A stretch of DNA of 64,000 bases from an uncultured Parabacteroides sp. (GTDB lineage Bacteria; Bacteroidota; Bacteroidia; Bacteroidales; Tannerellaceae): assembly GCA_949296075.1 (NCBI GenBank), contig CASFNG010000003.1, positions 177,419 through 241,418 on the forward strand. Reading direction: 5' to 3'. The notes under the pieces were generated by a model. It saw only the letters and a program-made list of their open reading frames with translations, had not been told where the DNA came from and made no database searches. A program made the translations under genes and the position numbers. Below are positions 56,460 through 64,000 of this stretch, piece by piece. The stretch's first letter is position 1; each line of letters begins with the position of its first letter.

Positions 56460-57041
56460 TCAATTTTTGCAGAATAAAAGAAATGCAAAGATGAGCGGCA
56501 GATAATCTCTTAGGCTCTTACGTAAGGCAGTAAGGACCTTATTCATGTGAAATTCCACGGTCTTCACCGAAATACCCATATCTCTCGCGATTTCCTGATA
56601 AGTTTTGTTGTCATAACGGCTCTTCGTGAAAATCAATACGCTTTTTTCAGGTAGTCCCTCCAATGTCTCATCAATAAGAGATTGAATCTCGGCACTAAAT
56701 AACTCATACGGATCGCAAGCCTCTAAACAGGAAATTCTCATGTTCAATTCCCATTCTTTATTAGTTAATAAGGAGTCTGATATATCTGTCCATGTTCTAT
56801 AGCGTTGCAGATAATCCAAACATTTATGTTTCAACGCAATGAAAATATAAGAACGTGCATCCTGGATATGCTCTAACCGATCCCTATTTTCCCAAAAATA
56901 CATTATACTCTCTGACACAAGATCTTCCGCCACTGTTTTATCATGAACATATGAATATGCGAACCGCAAATAGCCTTCACGATAATTTCTATATATATCA
57001 TCAATTAATTGTAGTTCATTCCGAATATGTCTTTCCATCAA
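56460..57041 (-). CDS. ECF sigma-70 family RNA polymerase sigma factor
   Basis: A 193-residue extracytoplasmic-function sigma factor. Region 2 is visible in RFAYSYVHDKTVAEDLVSES and IMYFWENRDRL, with AYIFIALKHKCLDYL-like helices following. Region 4 is in LEGLPEKSVLIFTKSRYDNK and YQEIARDMGISVKTVEFHMN. The C-terminus is hydrophobic (LPLIFAFLLFCKN), common in this group. It heads the glycan locus and should be released by FecR when SusC binds its ligand. Confidence 0.94.
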   Translation of the reverse strand: MMERHIRNELQLIDDIYRNYREGYLRFAYSYVHDKTVAEDLVSESIMYFWENRDRLEHIQDARSYIFIALKHKCLDYLQRYRTWTDISDSLLTNKEWELNMRISCLEACDPYELFSAEIQSLIDETLEGLPEKSVLIFTKSRYDNKTYQEIARDMGISVKTVEFHMNKVLTALRKSLRDYLPLIFAFLLFCKN

Positions 57042-57133
57042 AATATATTTTGGCGTATAAAAACAAGATAATTATATGTTTCTCAATCTATTATGGCGTC
57101 AATCATTCTTTCAAGACTATAGTCACTCGATTG

Positions 57134-57165
57134 CAAATATATAATATATAGGTACAAAAAATACA
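57134..57165 (-). promoter_or_regulatory. ECF sigma gene promoter
   Basis: TTG (57165-57163), a 21-bp spacer and TATATTTG (57141-57134) on the minus strand, about 93 bp before the sigma-factor ATG. Confidence 0.55.
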
Positions 57166-57273
57166 ACAATATCAAAAAATTCGCCTTATACAATTTCCTT
57201 TCCTCCCGATATGGGATAGGCAATCCCGCCATTTTTAGGTACTTTCGCGGGAAACGCCTAAAAAAACAGGACC

Positions 57274-57396
57274 ATGAATACAGAATTACAACCTACACTC
57301 GATCAGATTCCACCCTCGTTCGCCCGCTGTTTCCTTAGCGACTGCCCGCTGGGTTTCGACAGCTACGAGGAGCGATACGACTTCGGCCTCGATTGA
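57274..57396 (+). pseudogene. short ORF, probable remnant of a cysteine-containing Bacteroidales gene
   Basis: A 40-codon frame with the sequence PPSFARCFLSDCPLG near its middle. The F-x-x-C-F-x-x-x-C-P pattern recalls the N-terminus of the DUF6078-type proteins of Bacteroidales, which are much longer, so this looks like a truncated copy. A TACTTTCG element at 57240-57247 could be its promoter. Repeats follow immediately after the stop. This and the next two features are all I see in the 580 bp between the sigma factor and ppdK. Confidence 0.4.
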
Positions 57397-57410
57397 ATTC
57401 CGTGGCTTGG

Positions 57411-57476
57411 GACCGCAAGTCCCAACGGATGAGACCGAGAGTTCCAAGCCACGAAACCGATAGTCCCAAATCATGG
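57411..57476. repeat. three tandem 22-bp degenerate repeats
   Basis: Units begin at 57411, 57433 and 57455. The shared core is RACCGNNAGTYCCAA; the last seven bases differ between units. The first unit also lies within an inverted repeat (GTGGCTTGG at 57402-57410 and CCAAGCCAC). The 22-bp period is not a multiple of 3, so it is not coding. Confidence 0.6.
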
Positions 57477-57555
57477 GGATCAATTTGAGACAAGAGAGAA
57501 AGCGCCAACCAGCCCATCAGAAGAAGAATACAGGTACGATCCCCCGAAAAACGAC

Positions 57556-57596
57556 TTAGGCCGTAGCCCCCTAATATAACGGGGCTTACGGCCTAA
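57556..57596 (-). terminator. ppdK terminator
   Basis: TTAGGCCGTA-CCCC pairs with GGGG-TACGGCCTAA with one mismatch; on the minus strand the stem is followed by GTCGTTTTTCGG. Confidence 0.75.
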
Positions 57597-57622
57597 TCTA
57601 TCATGTAATAATTCCTATCTCC

Positions 57623-60343
57623 TTATTCCTCTATCGCAGCCTGCGCCGCGGCGATACGAGCGATGGGGACACGGAACGGAGAGCACGACACATAATCCAA
57701 GCCTACCTGATGGCAGAATTTCACGGATGAGGGCTCACCTCCATGCTCGCCGCAGATACCGCACTTCAGATCCGGACGGATCGCGCGACCTTTCTTGGTA
57801 GCCATACGGATCAACTGGCCTACACCCTTCTGATCCAATACCTGGAACGGATCGACCTTCAAGATTTTCTTCTCTAAATAGACCGGCAAGAAGGAGGCTA
57901 TATCGTCGCGGGAATAACCGAACGTCATTTGCGTCAGGTCGTTCGTCCCGAAGGAGAAGAACTCAGCGCTTGAGGCGATACGGTCAGCTGTCAGGGCGGC
58001 CCGGGGAACCTCGATCATCGTGCCGACCTTAAAGTCGATCCGGTCACCCATCTCCTTGAACAGCTCCTCGGCGGCGTTGCGGATCACCCGCTCCTGCTCC
58101 TTGAACTCATACAGGATACCCGTCAGCGGAACCATGATCTCGGGCTTCACGTCAATGCCCTCCTCTTTCAGTTCCAACGCGGCTCCCAAGATCGCACGGG
58201 TCTGCATCTCCGTGATCTCCGGATAGGTATTACCCAGACGGCAACCGCGGTGCCCCAGCATCGGGTTATGCTCGCAAAGCGACTCCACCCGCTTCTGGAT
58301 GTCTTTCACGGATACGCCCATAGCCTCCGCCATCTCCTCCTGCCCTTTCAGGTCGTGAGGGACAAACTCGTGCAAAGGCGGATCAAGCAACCGGACAGTC
58401 ACGGGGCATCCCGCCATCACCTTGAAGATCCCCTTGAAGTCCTCTTTCTGGTAAGGCAGGATCTTCGCGAGCGCTTTCGTACGGCCCTCGGCATCCTCGG
58501 CCAGGATCATCTCTCGCATCGCCTTGATCTTCTCACCTTCGAAGAACATGTGCTCCGTGCGGCACAGACCGATGCCCACCGCCCCGAAGCTACGGGCTAT
58601 CGCCGCATCGTGAGGCGTATCGGCATTCGTGCGAACTTGCAGTTTCGTATATTTATCGGCCAAGGCCATCAGCTCGGCGAAATCACCGGATAACTCGGCC
58701 GCCTTCGTCTCTACCTTACCGACATAGACCTCTCCTGTCGTACCGTTGATGGAGATATAATCCCCCTCCTTCAAGGTCATGCCATCCACATCGACGGTCT
58801 TGTTCTTATAGTCGATATTCAAGGCACCGGCGCCGGAGACGCAACACTTACCCATTCCGCGCGCCACCACAGCGGCGTGAGAGGTCATTCCTCCGCGGGC
58901 GGTAAGGATACCCTCGGCCACCGCCATACCCGCCAAATCCTCGGGCGAGGTCTCGATACGAACCATGACCACCCGCTTGCCATCGGCATGCCATTTGGCG
59001 GCATCGTCGGCGAAGAACACGATCTGTCCCATAGCCGCTCCCGGGGAAGCGGGCAAGCCCTTCACCCATACCTTCGCCTGTTTCTCGGCCTTCTTGTCGA
59101 ACACGGGGTGCAACAACTCATCAAGTTTATTCGGCTCGATGCGATTCAAGGCGGTCTTCTCGTCGATCATGCCTTGGTGCAACAGGTCGATAGCGATCTT
59201 CACCATAGCGGCTCCGGTACGCTTGCCGTTACGGGTCTGCAAGAACCATAGCTTGCCTTCCTGCACGGTGAACTCCATATCTTGCATATCCCGATAGTGC
59301 GCTTCCAACTTATGCTGGATGGCATCTAACTGCTTATATATCTCGGGCATAGCCTCTTCCATAGAGGGATATTTCGCCACCCGCTCCTCCTCGGAGATCC
59401 CGGCGCGCTCCGCCCACCGGCGGGAGCCGATCTTCGTGATCTGCTGAGGTGTACGGATACCGGCCACCACGTCCTCGCCTTGCGCGTTGATCAGGTACTC
59501 GCCGTTAAAGAGGTTCTCGCCGTTCGCCGCGTCGCGCGAGAAGCAAACACCGGTGGCGGAGGTATCGCCCATGTTGCCGAATACCATCGCCTGTACGCTC
59601 ACGGCCGTACCCCACTCATCGGGGATCCCTTCCATCTTACGGTACAGGATGGCGCGCTCGTTCATCCAGCTATTGAACACGGCGCAGATGGCTCCCCACA
59701 ACTGCTCGTAAGCGCTGGTCGGGAAATCTTTCCCGGTCTGGGTCTTGACCGCCGCCTTGAAGCGAGTCACGAGCGTCTTCAGGTCATCCACGTCGAGCTC
59801 ATTATCCAGGCGTACGCCTTTCGCCTCCTTCACCTCCTCGATAATCGCCTCGAAGGGGTCTATATCCGCCTTGCTCGTCGGCTTCATGCCCAATACGACA
59901 TCGCCATACATCTGGACGAACCGGCGATACGAATCCCAAGCGAAACGTGGGTTAGCCGTCTTGCGCGCCAAGCCTTCCACCACCTCGTCGTTCAATCCGA
60001 GGTTCAGGATCGTATCCATCATTCCCGGCATGGAGGCCCGGGCCCCGGAACGTACGGATACCAACAGAGGATTCGTCACATCGCCAAACTTGGAGTTCAT
60101 CAGCGTCTCGATATTCGCGATCGCCTTCTCCACGTCCTCTTTCAGCAATTCCACTACCCTATCCTTCCCTAACTCATAGTATTCCGAACAGACTTCCGTC
60201 GTGATCGTAAACCCCGGGGGAACAGGCACGCCAATCAAGTTCATCTCAGCGAGGTTGGCCCCTTTACCGCCTAACAGATTCCTCATGTCTGCCTTTCCCT
60301 CGGCTTGTCCATTCCCGAATGTGTAAACTCTTTTCTTTTCCAT
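57623..60343 (-). CDS. ppdK: pyruvate, phosphate dikinase
   Basis: Interconverts pyruvate, ATP and Pi with PEP, AMP and PPi; in gut anaerobes it serves glycolysis and gluconeogenesis. The 906-residue protein has the N-terminal ATP-grasp domain (LLGGKGANLAEMNLIGVPVP; SVRSGARASMPGMMDTILNL), the phosphohistidine domain with GGMTSHAAVVARGMGKCCV (catalytic His in TSHAA), and the PEP-binding barrel (LCRTEHMFF; GHRGCRLGNTYPEI; SFGTNDLTQMTFGYSRDD). ATG 60343 (MEKKRVYTFGNG) begins the family sequence; the frame to 60412 is an unsupported extension. A TATATTTG element lies upstream at 60424-60417. Confidence 0.97.
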   Translation of the reverse strand: MEKKRVYTFGNGQAEGKADMRNLLGGKGANLAEMNLIGVPVPPGFTITTEVCSEYYELGKDRVVELLKEDVEKAIANIETLMNSKFGDVTNPLLVSVRSGARASMPGMMDTILNLGLNDEVVEGLARKTANPRFAWDSYRRFVQMYGDVVLGMKPTSKADIDPFEAIIEEVKEAKGVRLDNELDVDDLKTLVTRFKAAVKTQTGKDFPTSAYEQLWGAICAVFNSWMNERAILYRKMEGIPDEWGTAVSVQAMVFGNMGDTSATGVCFSRDAANGENLFNGEYLINAQGEDVVAGIRTPQQITKIGSRRWAERAGISEEERVAKYPSMEEAMPEIYKQLDAIQHKLEAHYRDMQDMEFTVQEGKLWFLQTRNGKRTGAAMVKIAIDLLHQGMIDEKTALNRIEPNKLDELLHPVFDKKAEKQAKVWVKGLPASPGAAMGQIVFFADDAAKWHADGKRVVMVRIETSPEDLAGMAVAEGILTARGGMTSHAAVVARGMGKCCVSGAGALNIDYKNKTVDVDGMTLKEGDYISINGTTGEVYVGKVETKAAELSGDFAELMALADKYTKLQVRTNADTPHDAAIARSFGAVGIGLCRTEHMFFEGEKIKAMREMILAEDAEGRTKALAKILPYQKEDFKGIFKVMAGCPVTVRLLDPPLHEFVPHDLKGQEEMAEAMGVSVKDIQKRVESLCEHNPMLGHRGCRLGNTYPEITEMQTRAILGAALELKEEGIDVKPEIMVPLTGILYEFKEQERVIRNAAEELFKEMGDRIDFKVGTMIEVPRAALTADRIASSAEFFSFGTNDLTQMTFGYSRDDIASFLPVYLEKKILKVDPFQVLDQKGVGQLIRMATKKGRAIRPDLKCGICGEHGGEPSSVKFCHQVGLDYVSCSPFRVPIARIAAAQAAIEE

Positions 60344-60416
60344 ATTCGATAGTATTGAATTTAGATCTATTTTACTTTTTCGCCCGCTTCGTTTGTCAAC
60401 TCGGCTTTGCAATACC

Positions 60417-60424
60417 GCAAATAT
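60417..60424 (-). promoter_or_regulatory. ppdK -7 element
   Basis: TATATTTG on the minus strand, 74 bp before the ATG; a TTG lies 16 bp upstream of it. Confidence 0.5.
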
Positions 60425-60728
60425 ATGCTATTTCAACCTTGCAAACACGAGATGCGATCAAGTTTTTTAGATGTTTTACAACCATTCTTCATTATTTTTA
60501 TTGAATAAATGCTTAGTTTTGCGTGCGGTAGTTTGCTAACGCTACGTTTTTCATCTCTTTCCCCGCGAGAGATCATGTCATTCCCTATTCATATCGCCCC
60601 CTTTGCCAAGATTGTTCCCGAGGATTTTTTCTTTTGCCGGTCTTGTTTCCCGAAAAACTACCGGAAGAAAACGCGGCGACAAGCGCTCTTTTTCCCGCTC
60701 TATCAGCGGATAACCACCCGAAAGCGCT

Positions 60729-60758
60729 TTGCGCTTACCGGAATTGTCCGTAATTTCG
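60729..60758 (+). promoter_or_regulatory. rlmD promoter
   Basis: TTG (60729-60731), 19-bp spacer, TAATTTCG (60751-60758), one mismatch to consensus. The rest of the 440-bp divergent gap (60344-60783) shows no convincing gene. Confidence 0.55.
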
Positions 60759-60783
60759 CGGGAAATCTAAAAACGAAATAACA

Positions 60784-62199
60784 TTGGCAAGGAAAAAGAA
60801 GCAGTTACCCCTCTTGGAGAAAGTGACCATAACGGACGTGGCGGCCGAGGGGAAAGCGATCGCGAGAGTGAACGACTTAGTGGTGTTCGTACCGTTTGTC
60901 GCTCCGGGCGACGTGGTCGATATACAGCTAACCCGAAAGAAAAACAGTTACGCGGAAGGGAAGGCGGTGTTTTTCCATGAATACGCCTCCAAGCGCACAC
61001 AGCCGTTCTGTGAGCATTTCGGGGTTTGCGGGGGGTGCAAGTGGCAGCACCTCCCCTACGAGGAGCAACTATTCTACAAGCAAAAACAGGTATATGATAA
61101 CCTGACCCGCATCGGGAAGGTGGAGATCGAGGAAAAATTACCGATCTTGGGATCCGGACACACCACTTTCTACCGGAACAAGCTGGAATTCACCTTTTCC
61201 AACAAGAAATGGCTCACGGAAGAGGAGGTGAACTCCGGCGAGTCGTTCGAGTGCATGAACGCGTTGGGATTCCATATCCCGGGGATGTTCGACAAGGTGC
61301 TCGACATCCGGAAATGCTGGTTGCAGGCGGATATATCGAACCAGATCCGGCTCTGCGTCAAGGAATACTGCCTCACGCACGAGGGGTATCCATTCTTTGA
61401 CCTCCGGAACCAGGAGGGATTCGAGCGCACGTTGATGATCCGCACGGCTTCCACGGGCGACCTGATGGTCGTATTGGTATTTTTCCATGAGGATGTGGAG
61501 CGCAGGGAGGCGCTGCTGACACATATCGCGGAGCGATTCCCGCAAATCACCTCCTTGATGTACGTGATCAATGGCAAGTGCAACGATACCATCACGGATC
61601 AAGAAGTATATGTATTCAAAGGGAAAGATCATATCATAGAGGAGATGGAAGGCCTTCGATTTAAGGTGGGACCCAAATCGTTCTACCAGACAAATAGTGA
61701 ACAGGCCTATAATTTATATAAGGTGGCGAGGGAATTCGCGGACCTGACAGGCAACGAGCTTGTCTATGACCTATATACAGGAACAGGGACGATCGCCAAT
61801 TTCGTGTCGGGCAGGGCACGTAAGGTGATCGGCATCGAATATGTGCCGGAGGCGATCGAGGACGCGAAAGTCAATTCCGCCTTGAACGGGATCGGGAATA
61901 CGCTATTCTTCGCCGGCGACATGAAAGATATATTGACGCAAGACTTCATCCAAGAGCACGGCAAGCCGGATGTAATCATCACCGACCCTCCACGGGCAGG
62001 TATGCACGACGACGTGATCCGGACAATCCTGTTCGCCGAGCCGGAGCGGATCGTGTACGTCAGCTGCAATCCGGCCACGCAAGCCCGCGACTTGCAGGCG
62101 CTGAATGAGAAATATGCGGTCAAGAAGGTACAGCCGGTCGATATGTTCCCGCATACGCATCATGTGGAAAATGTGGTCTTGCTCGCTAAAAGAGGCTAA
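60784..62199 (+). CDS. rlmD: 23S rRNA (uracil-C5)-methyltransferase RlmD-like
   Basis: SAM-dependent rRNA methyltransferase of 471 residues. Order: N-terminal TRAM domain (about 10-65; VTITDVAAEGKAIARVNDLV), the iron-sulfur cysteines (CEHFGVCGGCKWQHL), and the Rossmann methyltransferase domain with VYDLYTGTGTIANF, VIITDPPRAGMHDDV and the catalytic-type cysteine in VYVSCNPATQARDL. The only start consistent with the TRAM domain is TTG at 60784. RlmD versus RlmCD or RumA specificity cannot be told by eye. The next gene begins 12 bp downstream. Confidence 0.9.
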   Translation: MARKKKQLPLLEKVTITDVAAEGKAIARVNDLVVFVPFVAPGDVVDIQLTRKKNSYAEGKAVFFHEYASKRTQPFCEHFGVCGGCKWQHLPYEEQLFYKQKQVYDNLTRIGKVEIEEKLPILGSGHTTFYRNKLEFTFSNKKWLTEEEVNSGESFECMNALGFHIPGMFDKVLDIRKCWLQADISNQIRLCVKEYCLTHEGYPFFDLRNQEGFERTLMIRTASTGDLMVVLVFFHEDVERREALLTHIAERFPQITSLMYVINGKCNDTITDQEVYVFKGKDHIIEEMEGLRFKVGPKSFYQTNSEQAYNLYKVAREFADLTGNELVYDLYTGTGTIANFVSGRARKVIGIEYVPEAIEDAKVNSALNGIGNTLFFAGDMKDILTQDFIQEHGKPDVIITDPPRAGMHDDVIRTILFAEPERIVYVSCNPATQARDLQALNEKYAVKKVQPVDMFPHTHHVENVVLLAKRG

Positions 62200-62211
62200 C
62201 AGACGACCTAT

Positions 62212-63591
62212 ATGAATCGGATTCATATCCTATCGCTGCTGCTTGTAGGGCTTTTGTTGGGATGCGGAGGCAACCGGCAAGAGAAAGATACGGATACGGC
62301 CGCCGATCTCCCGCAGTTGCGAGCCAAGGGAGAGATAACGGCCGTGACCCTATATAGCTCAACCTCGTATTTTCAATACAAGATGCAGCCGATGGGATAT
62401 GAGTATGATTTAATACAAGATTTCGCCGAGAGCCAAGGACTGGCACTACATATCAAGGTAGCGGAGAACACCATTCGGCTGATCGAGATGCTGGAAGACG
62501 GGGAAGCAGACGTAGTGGCTTTCCCGGTACCAATCAATAACCAGCTACGGAAAGGGCTGATCTATTGCGGCAAGGAAGAGATCTCCAACCAAGTATTGGT
62601 ACAAAGGGCGAATAAGGGCGATACAATCCTCACGGACGTCACCCAGTTAATCGGGAAGGAGGTGTATGTAAAGCCAAACACCAAGTTCTCTGAACGGTTA
62701 CATAACTTAGACAGGGAGTTAGGAGGCGGGATCCGTATACAGGACGTGGCGGACGATTCCATCGCCGTAGAGGATCTGATCGAGATGGTATCACGAGGCA
62801 AAATCCCTTATACGGTCTGCGACGACAATACAGCCCGGCTGAATAAGACCTATTTCTGGAATATCAACGTGAATTTGCAGATCAGCTTTCCGCAACGTTC
62901 CTCGTGGGTAGTCAGGGAAAGCAGCCCGGAGTTAGCGCGAGCGATCGACGAATGGGCCTCCAACCAGCCAGGGAAACATTCGTTAAAAGCGATCACGAAG
63001 CGCTATTTCGAGCTTAGTAAACGTCCTTATGAGGCAGACATACCGGAAATAAAGGACGGACACATCTCTCCTTTTGATCCATTATTCAAGAAACACGCAA
63101 GGAACATCGGATGGGATTGGCAGCTACTGGCTTCGATCGCTTACCAAGAGTCCCATTTCGACCCGTCAGCCGTTTCATGGGCCGGGGCGGAAGGTTTGAT
63201 GGGGATAATGCCTAATACCGCAAAAGCGTTAGGGGTCACTCCGCACGAGCTGAAGGATCCGGACACGGGGATTCATACAGGCGTGGACTGTTTGCGGAGG
63301 TTTCGCCAAGGATTCTCAGAGGTGACAGATCCGGATGAGAAGATCAAATTCACCTTGGCAGCCTACAACGCCGGAATCGGCCATGTCTATGACGCGCAAC
63401 GCTTAGCTAAGAAGTATGGAAAAGATCCCAACGTATGGGACAACAACGTGGCGGAATATATCCGTCTGAAAAGCGATCCGGAGTATTATAACGATCCGGT
63501 CTGCAAACATGGGTACCTGCGGGGATCGGAGACCTTCAACTACGTAAAAGAGATCCTGGCTCGTTACCACTATTATAAGAGTAAATCATAA
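62212..63591 (+). CDS. MltF-like lytic transglycosylase lipoprotein
   Basis: Membrane-bound murein transglycosylase of 459 residues. The lipobox is LLLGCGGN. Residues ~35-270 form a periplasmic substrate-binding-like domain (YEYDLIQDFAESQGLALHIK; DVVAFPVPINNQLRKGLIYC; GKEVYVKPNTKFSERL). Residues ~290-455 are the SLT domain with catalytic Glu in LASIAYQESHFDPSAVSW, then GLMGIMPNTAKALGV and FTLAAYNAGIGHVYDA. This is the MltF arrangement, where the N-terminal domain regulates the glycan-cutting domain. It is 12 bp after rlmD and ends before a strong terminator. Confidence 0.93.
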   Translation: MNRIHILSLLLVGLLLGCGGNRQEKDTDTAADLPQLRAKGEITAVTLYSSTSYFQYKMQPMGYEYDLIQDFAESQGLALHIKVAENTIRLIEMLEDGEADVVAFPVPINNQLRKGLIYCGKEEISNQVLVQRANKGDTILTDVTQLIGKEVYVKPNTKFSERLHNLDRELGGGIRIQDVADDSIAVEDLIEMVSRGKIPYTVCDDNTARLNKTYFWNINVNLQISFPQRSSWVVRESSPELARAIDEWASNQPGKHSLKAITKRYFELSKRPYEADIPEIKDGHISPFDPLFKKHARNIGWDWQLLASIAYQESHFDPSAVSWAGAEGLMGIMPNTAKALGVTPHELKDPDTGIHTGVDCLRRFRQGFSEVTDPDEKIKFTLAAYNAGIGHVYDAQRLAKKYGKDPNVWDNNVAEYIRLKSDPEYYNDPVCKHGYLRGSETFNYVKEILARYHYYKSKS

Positions 63592-63618
63592 CGCATCCGG
63601 CCAAGAAAACAAATAAAA

Positions 63619-63668
63619 AAGCGCCGGTTTCTTGGAGGCTATTACACCTGCCAAAGAAACCGGCGCTT
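63619..63668. terminator. bidirectional terminator
   Basis: AAGCGCCGGTTTCTTgg and ccAAAGAAACCGGCGCTT form a near-perfect 15-bp stem; an A run precedes and TCTTTT follows, so it can serve both MltF and the convergent gene. Confidence 0.88.
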
Positions 63669-63687
63669 CTTTTATGAAATCCTGCGA

Positions 63688-64000
63688 TCAGAAGCTATAC
63701 CCGACACGAACGCCGAACATCGCCTGATCGAGATCTTTGATGATATTGTACTTAACTTCCAATCCAACCGAGAGGTTATCCGTAGCATATACCTCACCAC
63801 CTAAACCGATATTCGCACCAAAACGAGTAGCGTTATCGGAGACGTGTCTGCCAAGATCAAAGTTCCAGAAAGAGAGACTCAACCCGGCTAAAGGATAAAA
63901 GCCGAACATCTCGCTCAATTTCACCACGTAGTGTGCGTTAAGATCCAACGCACAAGAACTCAAACCATCATTCTTCACAAAATAAGTGACAGAGGGGTTT
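63688..64000 (-). CDS. outer membrane beta-barrel protein, 5' end beyond window
   Basis: The C-terminal ~103 residues of a beta-barrel outer membrane protein. The frame stays open to the window edge (NPSVTYFVKNDG precedes the visible GTG, so that codon is internal). Strands alternate as LNAHYVVKLSEMFGFYPLAG, LGGEVYATDNLSVGLEVKYN and AMFGVRVGYSF, ending in phenylalanine. Similar to OmpA-like/porin-family small barrels; function unknown. Confidence 0.8.
   Translation of the reverse strand, partial: NPSVTYFVKNDGLSSCALDLNAHYVVKLSEMFGFYPLAGLSLSFWNFDLGRHVSDNATRFGANIGLGGEVYATDNLSVGLEVKYNIIKDLDQAMFGVRVGYSF

Noticed and set aside
57411-57476. CRISPR array
   Set aside because: The 22-bp units are contiguous and degenerate with no spacers, and no cas genes are near.
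57286-57517. Two reverse-strand frames across the 22-bp repeats
   Set aside because: The repeat period is not a multiple of three and the products only reflect the repeats.
60509-60781. 90-codon frame upstream of rlmD
   Set aside because: Overlaps the rlmD promoter, has biased basic/Phe-rich composition and no homology that I can see.

Overview
The window looks like a chromosomal segment of a gut Bacteroidales bacterium, most likely Parabacteroides. The reasons are the many Bacteroidetes-type promoters (TAnnTTTG near -7, often with TTG 18-21 bp upstream), a SusC/SusD locus with an ECF sigma/FecR pair, lipoproteins with acidic residues after the lipid cysteine, and conserved neighbours such as pyrBI, LemA/TPM and a riboswitch-led thi operon. 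I see no rRNA, tRNA, CRISPR array, insertion sequence or phage gene. Both window ends cut a gene.

Layout. 1-13 kb is mostly housekeeping: a truncated metal P-type ATPase, an M24 peptidase, alkaline phosphatase, pyrBI, a flavin reductase, a beta-barrel protein, a CNNM/CorC-like protein, pheS, crcB, nth, an MBL hydrolase and murB. 13.5-18 kb holds a membrane-anchored AraC-type regulator followed by two overlapping, paralogous surface-lipoprotein genes that resemble leukocidin-type beta-barrel toxins. 18-19.3 kb has HU and upp. 19.4-25.7 kb is a reverse-strand operon of two Tat-exported Gfo/Idh/MocA oxidoreductases and a HEAT/double-DUF1080 protein, which suggests periplasmic oxidative glycoside cleavage. 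25.9-29 kb has recQ and a BamA/TamA-like protein. 29.2-33.2 kb is a TPP-riboswitch operon: thiD, a TenI/ThiE-like gene, thiE, thiC. 33.2-37.4 kb carries a patatin, RlpA, LemA/TPM and serine acetyltransferase.

37.4-45.3 kb is the most unusual region. It is a single-strand block encoding a LytTR protein, an FHA/2-TM/zinc-ribbon protein, a tiny acidic protein, a zinc-ribbon/FHA protein, a PP2C phosphatase, a transmembrane Ser/Thr kinase, a TPR-like/beta-barrel envelope protein and a fibronectin-like/Kelch lipoprotein. Similar acidic-Thr-hydrophobic motifs recur in the kinase, an FHA protein and the acidic protein. I read the block as a self-contained phosphothreonine signalling module wired to the outer membrane.

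45.5-57 kb is a polysaccharide utilisation locus (ECF sigma, FecR, SusC, SusD, DUF3823, GH130, GH2) that probably targets beta-mannosides. Its susC is split by a single-base frameshift in a G7 tract. 57-64 kb has a short gene remnant with 22-bp tandem repeats, ppdK, rlmD, an MltF-like transglycosylase and a truncated beta-barrel gene.

Starts were moved inward for several genes where a promoter, signal peptide or family N-terminus showed that the longest reading frame begins too early. No database search was possible, so family names rest on motifs visible in the translations.
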